Source of the DNA: an uncultured Flavobacteriales bacterium
GTDB lineage: Bacteria; Bacteroidota; Bacteroidia; Flavobacteriales_G; Salibacteraceae
Length of the DNA stretch: 64,000 nucleotides
Assembly: GCA_943788725.1 (NCBI GenBank)
Contig: CALSRJ010000003.1
Span: 434,001 to 498,000 of the forward strand
Reading direction: 5' to 3'
How positions within the stretch are numbered: position 1 is the first letter of the stretch; the number at the start of each line of letters is the position of its first letter. Of this stretch, positions 9,240 to 18,260 are shown one piece after another. The notes under the pieces are model-generated. The model searched no databases, was not told the DNA's origin, and was given only the letters and a program-made list of their open reading frames with translations. The position numbers and the translations under genes are program-made.

Positions 9240-9247
9240 ATACCTTC
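9240..9247 (+). promoter_or_regulatory. -7 promoter box for TPR/nuclease genes
   Basis: TACCTTCT, a near match to the -7 consensus, 24 bp before the TPR gene; it sits in the divergent 70-bp intergenic region opposite the reverse-strand box. Confidence 0.35.
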
Positions 9248-9271
9248 TCTCGGAATCACTATCATTGACAC

Positions 9272-9883
9272 ATGATTTCCAATCATCCCAAGTACATTTC
9301 TGGTAGGGTTAAATTCGAGTCCCAAGACTATGCAGGAGCCTTGGCTGACTATAACCTAGCGCTCGAAGCAGAAGAGAATCCAAATGTATACAGCGAAAGA
9401 GCTGTGGTTTACTACTACCTCAAACAACTCGACAAGAGCCTGGCAGATATGGACCACGCGGCTGAACTTGAACCTGAGAACCCTTACCGATATTCAAGTC
9501 GCGCCTACATCAAGGATGCAATGGGTGATACTGAGGGGGCGATTGTCGACTATCAAAAGGCGATCAACCTCGATCCAGAAGACAGCATCGCACACAATAA
9601 CCTCGGGCTGCTCCAAGAAAAATTGGGCTATAAGGAAAAGGCTAAAAAGAACTATGAGCGAGCGGATCAATTGGCTGACGTGGATAAGCTCCTCAACAAG
9701 ATCCGCAAGGAGCAACGCAATGAAAGCATAGAGCAAGAGCAACAAAAGGAAGCGCCAAAAGAAGCCAGCCACCAAGAGCGAGAAGAGTTGAGCATCGTGG
9801 CTATCTTGCGCAATACCTTTTTGACCAAATCGGGTTTTAAAGAATACCTCGCTTTTATTCGCAATGGCTTCAAACGACAGTAG
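9272..9883 (+). CDS. Tetratricopeptide repeat protein
   Basis: 203 aa soluble protein with about three TPR units between residues 1 and 125 (repeated pattern of A/Y/G spacing such as DYAGALADYNLALEAEENP and AIVDYQKAINLDPED), a charged Glu/Gln/Lys helix near 140-172, and a short hydrophobic-basic tail. No signal peptide, so it is cytoplasmic and likely a scaffold for protein contacts. It overlaps the start of the following nuclease by 20 bp, which suggests coupled expression; a functional link is inference only. Confidence 0.85.
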   Translation: MISNHPKYISGRVKFESQDYAGALADYNLALEAEENPNVYSERAVVYYYLKQLDKSLADMDHAAELEPENPYRYSSRAYIKDAMGDTEGAIVDYQKAINLDPEDSIAHNNLGLLQEKLGYKEKAKKNYERADQLADVDKLLNKIRKEQRNESIEQEQQKEAPKEASHQEREELSIVAILRNTFLTKSGFKEYLAFIRNGFKRQ

Positions 9884-12611
9884 CACACCCTTCTTACACA
9901 GACTGGCCGATTCCATCAAGGAACAAGAAGGGCCACACCTGATCGTTCTCCCGAATCGGCGTTCTCTTTTTGTGCTGAAGGACTTGCTCGCAGATCAAGC
10001 AGAGGTAGAAACGACAACCATAGACGACCTCATGCAGCGCATCAGTGGATTGCAACTGATCGATCCGGAGGAGCTGCAGGTATCTTTCTACGGTGCTTAT
10101 TGCAAGCAAGAGAGGCAGCCGCAATCTTTCGATGTTTTTTCTTCTTGGGCTGTGACCTTCTTAGGCGATGTAAACGATGTTGACTTGCACCTCGGCGACA
10201 TCGATTCACTCTACCAGCACATCCACGAGTTTCACCAGACGGGGGCGCATTTTACAGCTGAAAACGCAGGCCCCATTGAACACGGCTTCTTGAGTTTTTG
10301 GGAGCGATTGCCAAAATATTACCACACCCTTCGCGAAGAATTGGATCGCTTAAAATTGGGCTATCGCGGCCTGATCTATCGGAAGGTAGCCGAAATGACA
10401 GGCGACAACGAAGGAGCACTGCTGGGGCCATTCACAGGTAAACACGTTCATTGGGTGGGCATCGTGCCAGGAAATCCAAGCGAACGCACCTTGTTGGAGC
10501 ATTTGGAAAAGGCGAATATTAAGCTGGATATCTACGCGGACATCGACAAATACTACAGCCGTTCTCCCCACCATGAAGCGGGAAGGTTGTTTCGGGAGTA
10601 TCCATTGACGACCGACGTCTCATGGGAAATTGACGTATTGTGTCACGCGGCAAAAGACATTACCATCCACCCATTGCCAGGTACCATCGTGCAAGTGAGT
10701 CGAGCCAAGGCTTTGCTAGAACAAATCGGGCGAGACCAATGGTTCAAAACTGTGGTGGTTGTGCCAGACAGCACCTTCGTTACTCCCTTCATCAAGTTGT
10801 TTGAAGACGATAAAGACCGCATCAACATCACGAGTGGCTTCCCGATGCGCAACACCATGATCCATCGCTTTATCATGAGCTGGATGAACTTGCATGCCAA
10901 TGCCAATACAAAGGGTCAAGAGCGTTTTTTTTACCACAAATACTTGGAGGAGTTTCTCGGTTACGGTGTTGTTAAAACGTGGCTGTCCGGCTCCATCGAT
11001 TGGGAGGGCATGCGTCACGAGTTGATCCAAGATAATGCGCGCTTTGTACCTGCGTCTAAGTTGAAAGCCCAGATGCAGGGCGACATCTTTGGTCAACAGG
11101 CTTTTGACTTGTTCTTTCAATGGGACAATGACGCAGGGCAGATTTTTCAAAAGATCAGTACCGTGCTGACCGAGTGGAGCAGTAACGCAGGAAAGTTAGC
11201 CATCGCCAAGGTGGAGCAACGGGCCATTAAGACGTATGTCGACAAATTGAAATTGCTGCTCTCTCAGTTCAATGAGCTTTTGCCAGACAAGGACGTGCGG
11301 TCTTTAAAGCGCTTCGTCCATCGCCAAGTGGGATATGCTAGATTGTACATCGAAGAGCCCAACAATGACGCCTTGCAGGTCATGGGAATGCTCGAGACCC
11401 GGATGATCGATTTCGAGCATGTCATTGTGCTGGGAGCTTCGGAGGACAGCCTTCCCGGACCATCGAGAGAGACTACCCACATTCCCTTTATCCATCGTTT
11501 GCATTTCGACTTACCGTCGCGAAGAGAAACGGAGGCGCTCGTAGCCTACCACTTCTACCGACTCATCACCCGCGCCAAATCCGTCGATCTGATCTATGAC
11601 TCCGTCGGCGATGAAATGTCGAGCGGAGAGCCTTCTCGATATATCCTTCAGTTGCATGAAGAGCTGCTTAGCGCAAATGCTAAGGCAACTTGGAAAGAAG
11701 TGGGATTGGATTTCAAAGTTGACGCAGCAGACTTGAAGTCCACGCGTGTGGAGAAGACCCCAGAAGTAATCGAAGATATATTGGGAGCCTTGAAAAGAGG
11801 GCTGTCACCCTCGGCGATCAACACGTTCGTAAACAGTCCGCTAGAGTTCTATTTCTCCTACGTGCTGGGCATCAAGGAGCAGCAGGAAGTGGAGGAAGAT
11901 ATAGAGCACAGCACCTTTGGTACACGTGTCCACAATGTCCTCGAACAGGCGTATCAGCCATTCGTAGGCAAGCAAGTGGATGTCTCCTCTTTGAAGGAAT
12001 TTTTACAGCAATCTGACGAAGCGGTTGAGGCGGAGTTTTTGACAACTTTTCAAGAAGAAGACATTCGGACAGGGCGAAACCTGCTCAAGCTCGAAATGGC
12101 TAAGGAATATGTTCGATCCTTTATCCTTTATGACATTGCTGACATCCAGACGAATGGACCGGTGAAGCTCTTGCACTTGGAGGAGCATTTGGGAACAGAG
12201 CTCGAAGTGGATGGTCAATCCATAAAATTAAAGGGATTTGCCGACCGCATCGATGAACGAAGCGGGGAAATTCGGATCATTGATTACAAGACGGGTAGAA
12301 CGGAAAGCAAGGACTTGAGGTACGACCCATTGCAATTGCCCAACGACAGAAAGATGAGTAAGGCGATGCAACTTGCCATCTACAAGTTTATTTACTGCAC
12401 CAATCACCGCTTGGAGGATGCGCACGTCGGGTCTTATGTGTTTTCTATGCGTAACTTTACCGATGGCTATATGCCCTTGTTCGTCCCTGCAAAGTCAGAA
12501 GATGTGGTAATGGACACCATGGCAACGGTTATCCGCACGGTTGTGCGCGATATGCTTGATCCCACGCAGGCTTTTCAGCACAAGGCGGATTCGGAATACA
12601 CGGCTTTTTAG
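9864..12611 (+). CDS. AddB-like PD-(D/E)XK nuclease, inactivated-helicase family
   Basis: 915 aa protein of the AddB/RecB-nuclease type, expected to process DNA double-strand ends for recombination. The N-terminus (ADSIKEQEGPHLIVLPNRRS) is the position where family members keep a helicase-like fold; no Walker A motif is seen, as in many AddB proteins. The C-terminal nuclease domain starts at SPSAINTFVNSPLEFYFSYV (about 648) and contains FGTRVHNVLEQ and the active-site run GFADRID...IRIIDYKTG (about 790-812), i.e. D-x(n)-D-Y-K. The AddA-like UvrD helicase that usually neighbours it is absent from this window. Overlaps the TPR gene by 20 bp. Confidence 0.85.
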   Translation: MASNDSSTPFLHRLADSIKEQEGPHLIVLPNRRSLFVLKDLLADQAEVETTTIDDLMQRISGLQLIDPEELQVSFYGAYCKQERQPQSFDVFSSWAVTFLGDVNDVDLHLGDIDSLYQHIHEFHQTGAHFTAENAGPIEHGFLSFWERLPKYYHTLREELDRLKLGYRGLIYRKVAEMTGDNEGALLGPFTGKHVHWVGIVPGNPSERTLLEHLEKANIKLDIYADIDKYYSRSPHHEAGRLFREYPLTTDVSWEIDVLCHAAKDITIHPLPGTIVQVSRAKALLEQIGRDQWFKTVVVVPDSTFVTPFIKLFEDDKDRINITSGFPMRNTMIHRFIMSWMNLHANANTKGQERFFYHKYLEEFLGYGVVKTWLSGSIDWEGMRHELIQDNARFVPASKLKAQMQGDIFGQQAFDLFFQWDNDAGQIFQKISTVLTEWSSNAGKLAIAKVEQRAIKTYVDKLKLLLSQFNELLPDKDVRSLKRFVHRQVGYARLYIEEPNNDALQVMGMLETRMIDFEHVIVLGASEDSLPGPSRETTHIPFIHRLHFDLPSRRETEALVAYHFYRLITRAKSVDLIYDSVGDEMSSGEPSRYILQLHEELLSANAKATWKEVGLDFKVDAADLKSTRVEKTPEVIEDILGALKRGLSPSAINTFVNSPLEFYFSYVLGIKEQQEVEEDIEHSTFGTRVHNVLEQAYQPFVGKQVDVSSLKEFLQQSDEAVEAEFLTTFQEEDIRTGRNLLKLEMAKEYVRSFILYDIADIQTNGPVKLLHLEEHLGTELEVDGQSIKLKGFADRIDERSGEIRIIDYKTGRTESKDLRYDPLQLPNDRKMSKAMQLAIYKFIYCTNHRLEDAHVGSYVFSMRNFTDGYMPLFVPAKSEDVVMDTMATVIRTVVRDMLDPTQAFQHKADSEYTAF

Positions 12612-12615
12612 GAGG

Positions 12616-12897
12616 TCAAATATGGATTACCCCGGTTTGGAGGAGTCCTTTCACCGAATTGAGAGCGTAGAGGTATTCATCCCTAGGCAGTCCTTTGATC
12701 GGAATAACGAATTCTGTACCGTACAAAAGGTCGATGCTGCGCACCTTTTTTCCATCTAGGTTGATCAAGTCAAACCGGAGTGGGCGCACACCAGAACCAG
12801 ACACGCGATACAAGAGGTAGCGCTCTGTCTGTTTTAATCGTAAGGTTACTTCGTCTTCACTTCTTTGCAACATAGTATTGCGTTTTTCTGCATACAA
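12616..12897 (-). CDS. Small protein resembling a free-standing T9SS type A C-terminal domain
   Basis: 93 aa (or 85 aa if the second Met is used). The segment from about residue 40, with NLDGKKVRS, then LYGTEFVIPIKGLP, EYLYAL and a final GVIHI, follows the layout of the T9SS type A sorting domain (xDLxGKxV ... L-P-x-G-x-Y ... G-x-x-x-x). It has no signal peptide and no cargo domain, so it cannot be a normal T9SS substrate. It may be a cytoplasmic beta-sandwich homologue or a remnant of a longer gene. It lies convergent to the nuclease gene with 4 bp between them and 33 bp from the response regulator. Confidence 0.6.
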   Translation of the reverse strand: MYAEKRNTMLQRSEDEVTLRLKQTERYLLYRVSGSGVRPLRFDLINLDGKKVRSIDLLYGTEFVIPIKGLPRDEYLYALNSVKGLLQTGVIHI

Positions 12898-12930
12898 GAC
12901 GCAGGGAATACATAAAGAGTTGGTAGGCGG

Positions 12931-13635
12931 TCAAGACTGGTCTACCGGATTGCTGACAAAACGGTAACCCACGCCGCGAATGCTGTGGAAGTGCTTTGGG
13001 TTTTTCGGGTCGCGCTCGAAGGTTTTTCGGAAATGCAGGATGAAGTTGTCAATGGTTCTGCTGCTCGGATAAACATCCACGCCCCAGATCAGGTCGAGCA
13101 TTTCATCGCGACTCACTGTTTCGCCATCGCGCTCTGCCAAGAGCCGCAAGAGCATCATTTCCTTCTTGCCGATGTCGATCATATTGCCCCTGAAATCTTG
13201 CGCCATGTGTTTATCGAAGAATAGGGTACTCCCTCCAAAGCTCAATTCGGATATGCCCACTTTCGCTTCGGTGGAGCGCTCAAGAAGACGCTGTACCCGT
13301 AGAAGCAATTCTTCCAAATCAAAAGGTTTAACGAGGTAGTCGTCTCCTCCAATCTTCAGCCCCATTACCCGGTCTTGGGCAGAATTTTTTGCGGTAAGGA
13401 AAAGGATAGAAACTTTGCGGTTTTCTAGGCGAATCGCACGACAGACGGAGAATCCATCCATGTGTGGAAGCATCACATCCAAGAGGATGAGGTCAAATGG
13501 ACCTTGGTGAAATCGCTCCAAGGCTTCACGGCCATCGCGTGCGACCGTCACCTCGTAGCCCTCCAACTCAAGGTTGAGCTTGACGACTTCGAGCAGTCGT
13601 TCTTCATCTTCAACGAGAAGGATGCGCTTTGACAT
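12931..13635 (-). CDS. OmpR/PhoB-type response regulator, orphan
   Basis: 234 aa DNA-binding response regulator. Receiver domain 1-120 has acidic D10/E11, phospho-acceptor D53 in LILLDVMLPHMDG, and the conserved Lys in LVKPFDLEELL; winged-helix domain 135-230 with SSRTIDNFILHFRKTFE recognition helix and the terminal GVGYRFV motif. No histidine kinase gene is next to it in this window, so the partner must lie elsewhere. Similar orphan-looking regulators in Bacteroidota often control envelope functions, but the targets here are unknown. Confidence 0.93.
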   Translation of the reverse strand: MSKRILLVEDEERLLEVVKLNLELEGYEVTVARDGREALERFHQGPFDLILLDVMLPHMDGFSVCRAIRLENRKVSILFLTAKNSAQDRVMGLKIGGDDYLVKPFDLEELLLRVQRLLERSTEAKVGISELSFGGSTLFFDKHMAQDFRGNMIDIGKKEMMLLRLLAERDGETVSRDEMLDLIWGVDVYPSSRTIDNFILHFRKTFERDPKNPKHFHSIRGVGYRFVSNPVDQS

Positions 13636-13768
13636 GTTACAAAACTAAGTTTCAGGTGCGATGTGCATCCACTTTGCAAGGAGAAGCGTCAACAATCGAG
13701 ACTTGGTAAACTTTAGGTCCATCTAGGACATCATCGGGCCTGCAAGACCTCGAATCCTTGGATTTGGC

Positions 13769-13776
13769 TACCTTCA
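13769..13776 (+). promoter_or_regulatory. -7 promoter box for the metalloprotease
   Basis: TACCTTCA lies 8 bp before the ATG at 13785. It falls downstream of the alternative TTG start at 13758, so the shorter protein is the one that could be made from this promoter. Confidence 0.4.
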
Positions 13777-13784
13777 CTTTTCCA

Positions 13785-14996
13785 ATGAAAAAACTGCTGT
13801 TTACCTGCTTTCTGGCCTTGCTGGTTTCCACGATTCTGGCCCAAGGAAGCTGTTTGACCACCGAGCAGACCCTCCTTGAAATGGAAAGGGATGCAACTTT
13901 CGCTGGTGGCATGGAAGCATTTCAGGTGCTTTCTGAAGCGTTTGAACACGGCACGTTGGATGATGCTTCGCGAGAAGGATTTAAGGAAGTGACCATTCCG
14001 GTAGTAGTGCATGTGCTTTACAGATTAGAAGAAAACAACATTTCCTACGATCAGATTTTATCTCAAATCGAAGTCCTCAATCGGGACTTCAATTGGCAGC
14101 AGTCAGATAAAGACCTCATCCCAGAGGTCTGGCGAGATTTGGGTGCGGCGGCAAAAATCAAATTCAAACTCGCGGATCGAGACCCAGATGGCAACTTCAC
14201 CAATGGCGTTACGCGCACCCAAACCGACGTCGAGAACATAGGAACGGAGGAGTTGTACTACCTGGCACACCGCGGCGGTGTCGCTCCTTGGACGCAGCCA
14301 TTTTACATGAATATCTGGGTGTGTGAACTCAAAGGGAATTCACTTGGTTTCGCGATCCTGCCAGGGTCAACGATGAGCAAACGCGACGGCGTTGTGATCA
14401 GTCCGCGTGCCTTTGGAACCATGGGTACAGCAAAGCCTCCCTACAACTTGGGACGAACCATGGTGCATGAAGCAGGACATTACTTTGGCTTGCGCCACGT
14501 TTGGGGTTCAGACAACGAGAAGTGCGGTTCTACGGACTACATCGACGATACGCCGAAGCAAAAGGCGGAGAACTACGGGTGTAAAACCTTTCCGTCCATT
14601 TCGTGCAACAATGGGCCGAATGGAGATATGTTCATGAACTTCATGGATTATAGCAACGATGTGTGCGCCCTGCTGTTTACCAAGCGGCAGGTTGAATTCA
14701 TGCAACTTGTGTTGAAGACCAACCGACGGGCGATGTTTTACAGCAATGGCGTCACTTCAGTGGCTGATCCAAATCTGAACGAATGGAAGATTTACCCGAA
14801 TCCATCAACCGGAGTTGTACACCTGGAATTCGGAGATACGTTGCCTGGAAAGATGGAACTCTTCAACGTGATGGGAGAGATGGTTGGGCAGTGGATACCC
14901 GCAAATAATATTGAGCGATGGGACCTTTCGTCGCTGCCCAAAGGAGTCTATTACTTGAGGTCACTGGGCCATCATCAATCGTTGATCCTGCGCTGA
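13785..14996 (+). CDS. Secreted M43-type zinc metalloprotease with T9SS sorting domain
   Basis: 403 aa from the ATG at 13785. Signal peptide MKKLLFTCFLALLVSTILAQ, a pappalysin-like catalytic domain with the zinc site HEAGHYFGLRH (around residue 230) and the Met-turn MNFMDYSNDVC, then a C-terminal type A T9SS domain (from about 325: WKIYPNPSTGVVHLEF, ending in SLILR). Hence it is exported by Sec, then across the outer membrane by the type IX system with CTD removal. Likely a protein-degrading exoenzyme. The gene is followed after 1 bp by menF, an odd pairing probably due to genome compaction. Confidence 0.92.
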   Translation: MKKLLFTCFLALLVSTILAQGSCLTTEQTLLEMERDATFAGGMEAFQVLSEAFEHGTLDDASREGFKEVTIPVVVHVLYRLEENNISYDQILSQIEVLNRDFNWQQSDKDLIPEVWRDLGAAAKIKFKLADRDPDGNFTNGVTRTQTDVENIGTEELYYLAHRGGVAPWTQPFYMNIWVCELKGNSLGFAILPGSTMSKRDGVVISPRAFGTMGTAKPPYNLGRTMVHEAGHYFGLRHVWGSDNEKCGSTDYIDDTPKQKAENYGCKTFPSISCNNGPNGDMFMNFMDYSNDVCALLFTKRQVEFMQLVLKTNRRAMFYSNGVTSVADPNLNEWKIYPNPSTGVVHLEFGDTLPGKMELFNVMGEMVGQWIPANNIERWDLSSLPKGVYYLRSLGHHQSLILR

Positions 14997-14997
14997 T

Positions 14998-15984
14998 ATG
15001 AGTAACGTACTCTCTGCCAATTCCGTAGTGTATTCCTTGCCCGGATCGGATGTGTTCCACAAGGCGGTCGCTAAATCAGTGGATCCATCCCCAAGTGCGG
15101 GTACTAAGTCATTTGTGCTTCGCCCTTTTGCACAGAATGCCTCGCCTTTTTTCTTTTCGATGGATGCTGATGAGCCGGTCGATGTCGGTAATTTGGAGGT
15201 GATGCTGCCTGATTATACTGCGAAGTTGACAGCCGTAGATCGGAAGGCGTACATCCAGAAAGTGGAGAAAGCGATTGAGCAGTGCCAGGCCATGAACGGG
15301 AAAATTGTACTGAGTCGTTCGATTGAAGTGCCCATGCGTACCTTGAATATTGGCAACAGCCTCATTTCCCTTAGGGCTCGCTATCCGCAGGCATTTGTGT
15401 ATTTGCTCAACAGCCACAGTCATGGCATTTGGATGGGCGCGAGTCCGGAGGTGCTGCTCGAGAAGGAAGAAGGAATGTACGCTACGATGGCATTGGCAGG
15501 TACGAAATGGGGAGATGCGCTTTTCGAACAAAAAGAATTTGACGAACAACTGACGGTTGCCCGATATATCTTGGCCCAATTGGAAGATGCCGTGGTGGAA
15601 GTAAGCGACATGTACGAGCATCCTTTTGGTGCTCTACGCCATTTGAGGACTGATTTTCGCTGGGAAGACGAGCGCGAGGCTTTGGAATTTGCAGAACGAT
15701 TGCATCCCACCCCGGCAGTGTGTGGATTCCCATTGGAACGCGCTATGAATTTCATTCAAGAGGTGGAGGGTTATAACCGTTCGCTCTACGCGGGATATTT
15801 AGGGATCGTAGATTCGAACGAAAACGCCCATTTGTTTGTTAACCTTCGGTGTATGCAGTTATTTCGCGACCGCGTTTTGGTTTACGTTGGCGGTGGCATC
15901 AATGCCTTGTCAGATCCGGAAGTAGAATGGGAAGAAACAGAAAAGAAGAAGGAATCCGTATTGAGCGCTTTGCACTATGAATGA
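14998..15984 (+). CDS. menF: Isochorismate synthase (menaquinone route)
   Basis: Converts chorismate to isochorismate, the first step of menaquinone synthesis. 328 aa, shorter than many MenF/EntC proteins because the N-terminal part is reduced. Chorismate-binding motifs are visible: KIVLSRSIEV (about 100), GASPEVLL, MALAGTKWG, HPTPAVCGFP, YAGYLGIVD and VGGGI. It overlaps menD by 8 bp, and this neighbour is the main reason for choosing menF over an anthranilate or salicylate synthase. Starts 1 bp after the metalloprotease stop. Confidence 0.9.
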   Translation: MSNVLSANSVVYSLPGSDVFHKAVAKSVDPSPSAGTKSFVLRPFAQNASPFFFSMDADEPVDVGNLEVMLPDYTAKLTAVDRKAYIQKVEKAIEQCQAMNGKIVLSRSIEVPMRTLNIGNSLISLRARYPQAFVYLLNSHSHGIWMGASPEVLLEKEEGMYATMALAGTKWGDALFEQKEFDEQLTVARYILAQLEDAVVEVSDMYEHPFGALRHLRTDFRWEDEREALEFAERLHPTPAVCGFPLERAMNFIQEVEGYNRSLYAGYLGIVDSNENAHLFVNLRCMQLFRDRVLVYVGGGINALSDPEVEWEETEKKKESVLSALHYE

Positions 15985-17662
15985 AATCTCAGACATCGGG
16001 GCAGTCAGGACATTGGTCAGACAGCTGCATCAGCGCGGAATTAGCGACATCGTCTTATCTCCAGGGAGTAGGAATGCTCCATTTATCCTCAGCTTTAATG
16101 CGGTAGATAGTTTTCACTGTCAAAGCATTTTAGATGAACGAACGGCGGGCTTTGTCGCGCTGGGGATAGCACAACAAAAAGGCAGGCCTGCGGTGCTCAG
16201 TTGCACCAGTGGGTCAGCGGTATTGAACTACGCGCCGGCCTTGGTGGAAGCGTATTATCAAAAGGTGCCGCTGATTGCCATTACGGCCGATCGTCCGGCT
16301 GCTTGGATCGATCAAGGAGAGGGGCAGAGCATTCGTCAGGTCGGACTGCTCGATAAAGTGGTTGTCTCTGCGTTTGACTTGGTAGAGGAACAAAACGAAA
16401 CGGATCGATGGTACAACCATCGACTGGTCAATGAAGCATTGGAGACCGCGATGAAAACAAGTCGGCCAGTTCAGATCAACGTTCCGCTATCAGAGCCCCT
16501 ATACGGAATGGCTCCAACCAACATGGAGGATGTGCCGTCATTTGCGTTTACCAACCTTAAGCGGAGCATTCAAGAGGAAGATTTAGGAAGGATGACGGTT
16601 GAATGGGAAGGCGCAAAACGCATCGCAATCTTGGCGACGGATGGAGCGGGGGTTGAAGGCTTGCAAGAGGGGCTGACGCGCTTTCATGACGATTCTCGCA
16701 TTGCCATCATTACAGAGACCAATGCCAATCTCTATCACCTCGGATACATCAGTTGTATAGACCGCACCATTGAATGCTTCATCGGATCGGAGTGGGAAGA
16801 GGAATACATCCCAGACCTGCTCATTACGATTGGCGGAAACGTGATCAGCAAAAAATTAAAGGCCCTCTTCAGACGTCACAAGGAGAAGCTCACCCATCAT
16901 TGGCATTTTGGCACGGAGGTGATGGACACCTTTCAGTCGCTCACACGCCTGATTGATGCAGGACCGCGGGCCGTGTTCGGACAATTGGAGCCGATGGTGT
17001 CGGTAGCAGGCGAAGGATTTGGAACGCGTTGGAAGGCCCGTTTTTTTGAGGTTGAGCAAAAACACGCTGCCTTTTTAGAAACTTGCCCCTACAGTGACTT
17101 GAAAGTCTTTGAGCATTTACTCGATACGCTCCCAGAAGGAAGCGTGCTTCAAATGGGAAATTCGAGTGTGGTGCGGTATGTCCAATTGTTCAATCAAATC
17201 AGGAACATTCGGTATTTCGGCAACCGTGGTGTGAGCGGTATTGAGGGCTGTACTTCCACCGCGGTTGGAGCGGCCCAAGCGAGTGATGCGCTGACTGTAC
17301 TGGTCAGTGGCGACCAGGCTTTTCGATATGACTCCAACGCCTTGGCGGTCAAGGAAGGAATCGAAAAGATGCGGATCATCGTCATCAACAATGGAGGTGG
17401 CAATATCTTCAGGATCATTGATGGCCCGAGCAGGCACGAGGCCAGCGAGGCGTTCATCGAGAAGAAGGATGAAGCATCTATAGCAAAACTTGTGGGCTAC
17501 CATGGCGTAGATTATCTCTCCGCGTCTAACCTAGCAGAATTGGATCAGGCATTGGGTGATTTATTTGCAGTTGAGCGAAATGGTGTTGCTGTCTTGGAGG
17601 TGTTTACCCCGCGTATCGAAAGCCCTGAAATCCTGAAGTCCTATTTCAAGGCGTTGCGATAG
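15977..17662 (+). CDS. menD: SEPHCHC synthase (2-succinyl-5-enolpyruvyl-6-hydroxy-3-cyclohexene-1-carboxylate synthase)
   Basis: Thiamine-diphosphate enzyme joining 2-oxoglutarate and isochorismate in menaquinone synthesis. 561 aa with the three-domain ThDP fold: the Pyr domain with LDERTAGFVALGIAQQ and SCTSGSAVLNYAPAL; a central domain; and the PP domain with the Mg/ThDP motif beginning VSGDQAFRYDSNAL and ending INNGGGNIF. Starts 8 bp inside menF. The remaining men genes (menB, menC, menE) are not in the window. Confidence 0.96.
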   Translation: MNEISDIGAVRTLVRQLHQRGISDIVLSPGSRNAPFILSFNAVDSFHCQSILDERTAGFVALGIAQQKGRPAVLSCTSGSAVLNYAPALVEAYYQKVPLIAITADRPAAWIDQGEGQSIRQVGLLDKVVVSAFDLVEEQNETDRWYNHRLVNEALETAMKTSRPVQINVPLSEPLYGMAPTNMEDVPSFAFTNLKRSIQEEDLGRMTVEWEGAKRIAILATDGAGVEGLQEGLTRFHDDSRIAIITETNANLYHLGYISCIDRTIECFIGSEWEEEYIPDLLITIGGNVISKKLKALFRRHKEKLTHHWHFGTEVMDTFQSLTRLIDAGPRAVFGQLEPMVSVAGEGFGTRWKARFFEVEQKHAAFLETCPYSDLKVFEHLLDTLPEGSVLQMGNSSVVRYVQLFNQIRNIRYFGNRGVSGIEGCTSTAVGAAQASDALTVLVSGDQAFRYDSNALAVKEGIEKMRIIVINNGGGNIFRIIDGPSRHEASEAFIEKKDEASIAKLVGYHGVDYLSASNLAELDQALGDLFAVERNGVAVLEVFTPRIESPEILKSYFKALR

Positions 17663-17709
17663 GCTTTTATTCGTTTCACATTGAGCGTTCTCTAGTATCG
17701 CAGAACGAA

Positions 17710-17717
17710 TAACTTTG
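17710..17717 (+). promoter_or_regulatory. -7 promoter box for the DinB-like gene
   Basis: TAACTTTG, a full match, ends 9 bp before ATG 17727. It overlaps the GTG at 17715, which therefore cannot be the start in this transcript. Confidence 0.5.
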
Positions 17718-17726
17718 TGTACCACC

Positions 17727-18170
17727 ATGAATTATCTACGCCAATTTCAGTACAACGAAGAGATACTCGGTCGTTACATCGATGTACTCAGTGAGCATCC
17801 AGATTCTCCTGAAAAAGTGAGACGCTTGATGAGTCATATGCTGAACGCCTTGGAGATATGGGTAAGTAGGATTGAGCATCGTGAAGCTGAGTGCGAAACA
17901 TGGGAAGAGCATGAAACTTCGACCCTCCACGCATTAAATCGCAAATGCCACGACGCTATTTTTCACTTGCTCGAAACTGGAAATTTGAAGAAGTCGCACG
18001 CCTACGTGAATTCAGAAGGGCAGGCTTTTAGCAATACGCTCGATGAGGTATTGACCCACCTGGTGATTCATTCCGCCCATCACCGTGCGCAGATCGCAAC
18101 CCTTTGGAGCGATGCAGGAATAAAGCCCCCGCCATGTGATTTCATTTTTTGGGCACGGCAATCTCGGTAA
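17727..18170 (+). CDS. DinB-like four-helix protein
   Basis: 147 aa from ATG 17727. The fold is inferred from the DinB/YfiT-type layout: an N-terminal helix with HMLNALEIWVSRI (a conserved His early in the chain), and a C-terminal VIHSAHHRAQIATL where the HxxxHRxQ pattern supplies metal-binding histidines. These metal-dependent proteins often act as thiol transferases or have unknown roles in stress responses. The earlier in-frame GTG at 17715 is rejected because a -7 box covers it. Confidence 0.85.
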   Translation: MNYLRQFQYNEEILGRYIDVLSEHPDSPEKVRRLMSHMLNALEIWVSRIEHREAECETWEEHETSTLHALNRKCHDAIFHLLETGNLKKSHAYVNSEGQAFSNTLDEVLTHLVIHSAHHRAQIATLWSDAGIKPPPCDFIFWARQSR

Positions 18171-18260
18171 GAGTAGTCGTTATTTAAGCATGACTCCCGA
18201 TTGCTGAGCGGTAGTTTGTAGATTTTTACCTTCTTTAGCAACACTAACCCACATCCTCCT

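Noticed and set aside
8965-9240. 91-aa forward frame
   Set aside because: Complement of the conserved 83-aa reverse-strand gene; no recognisable features.
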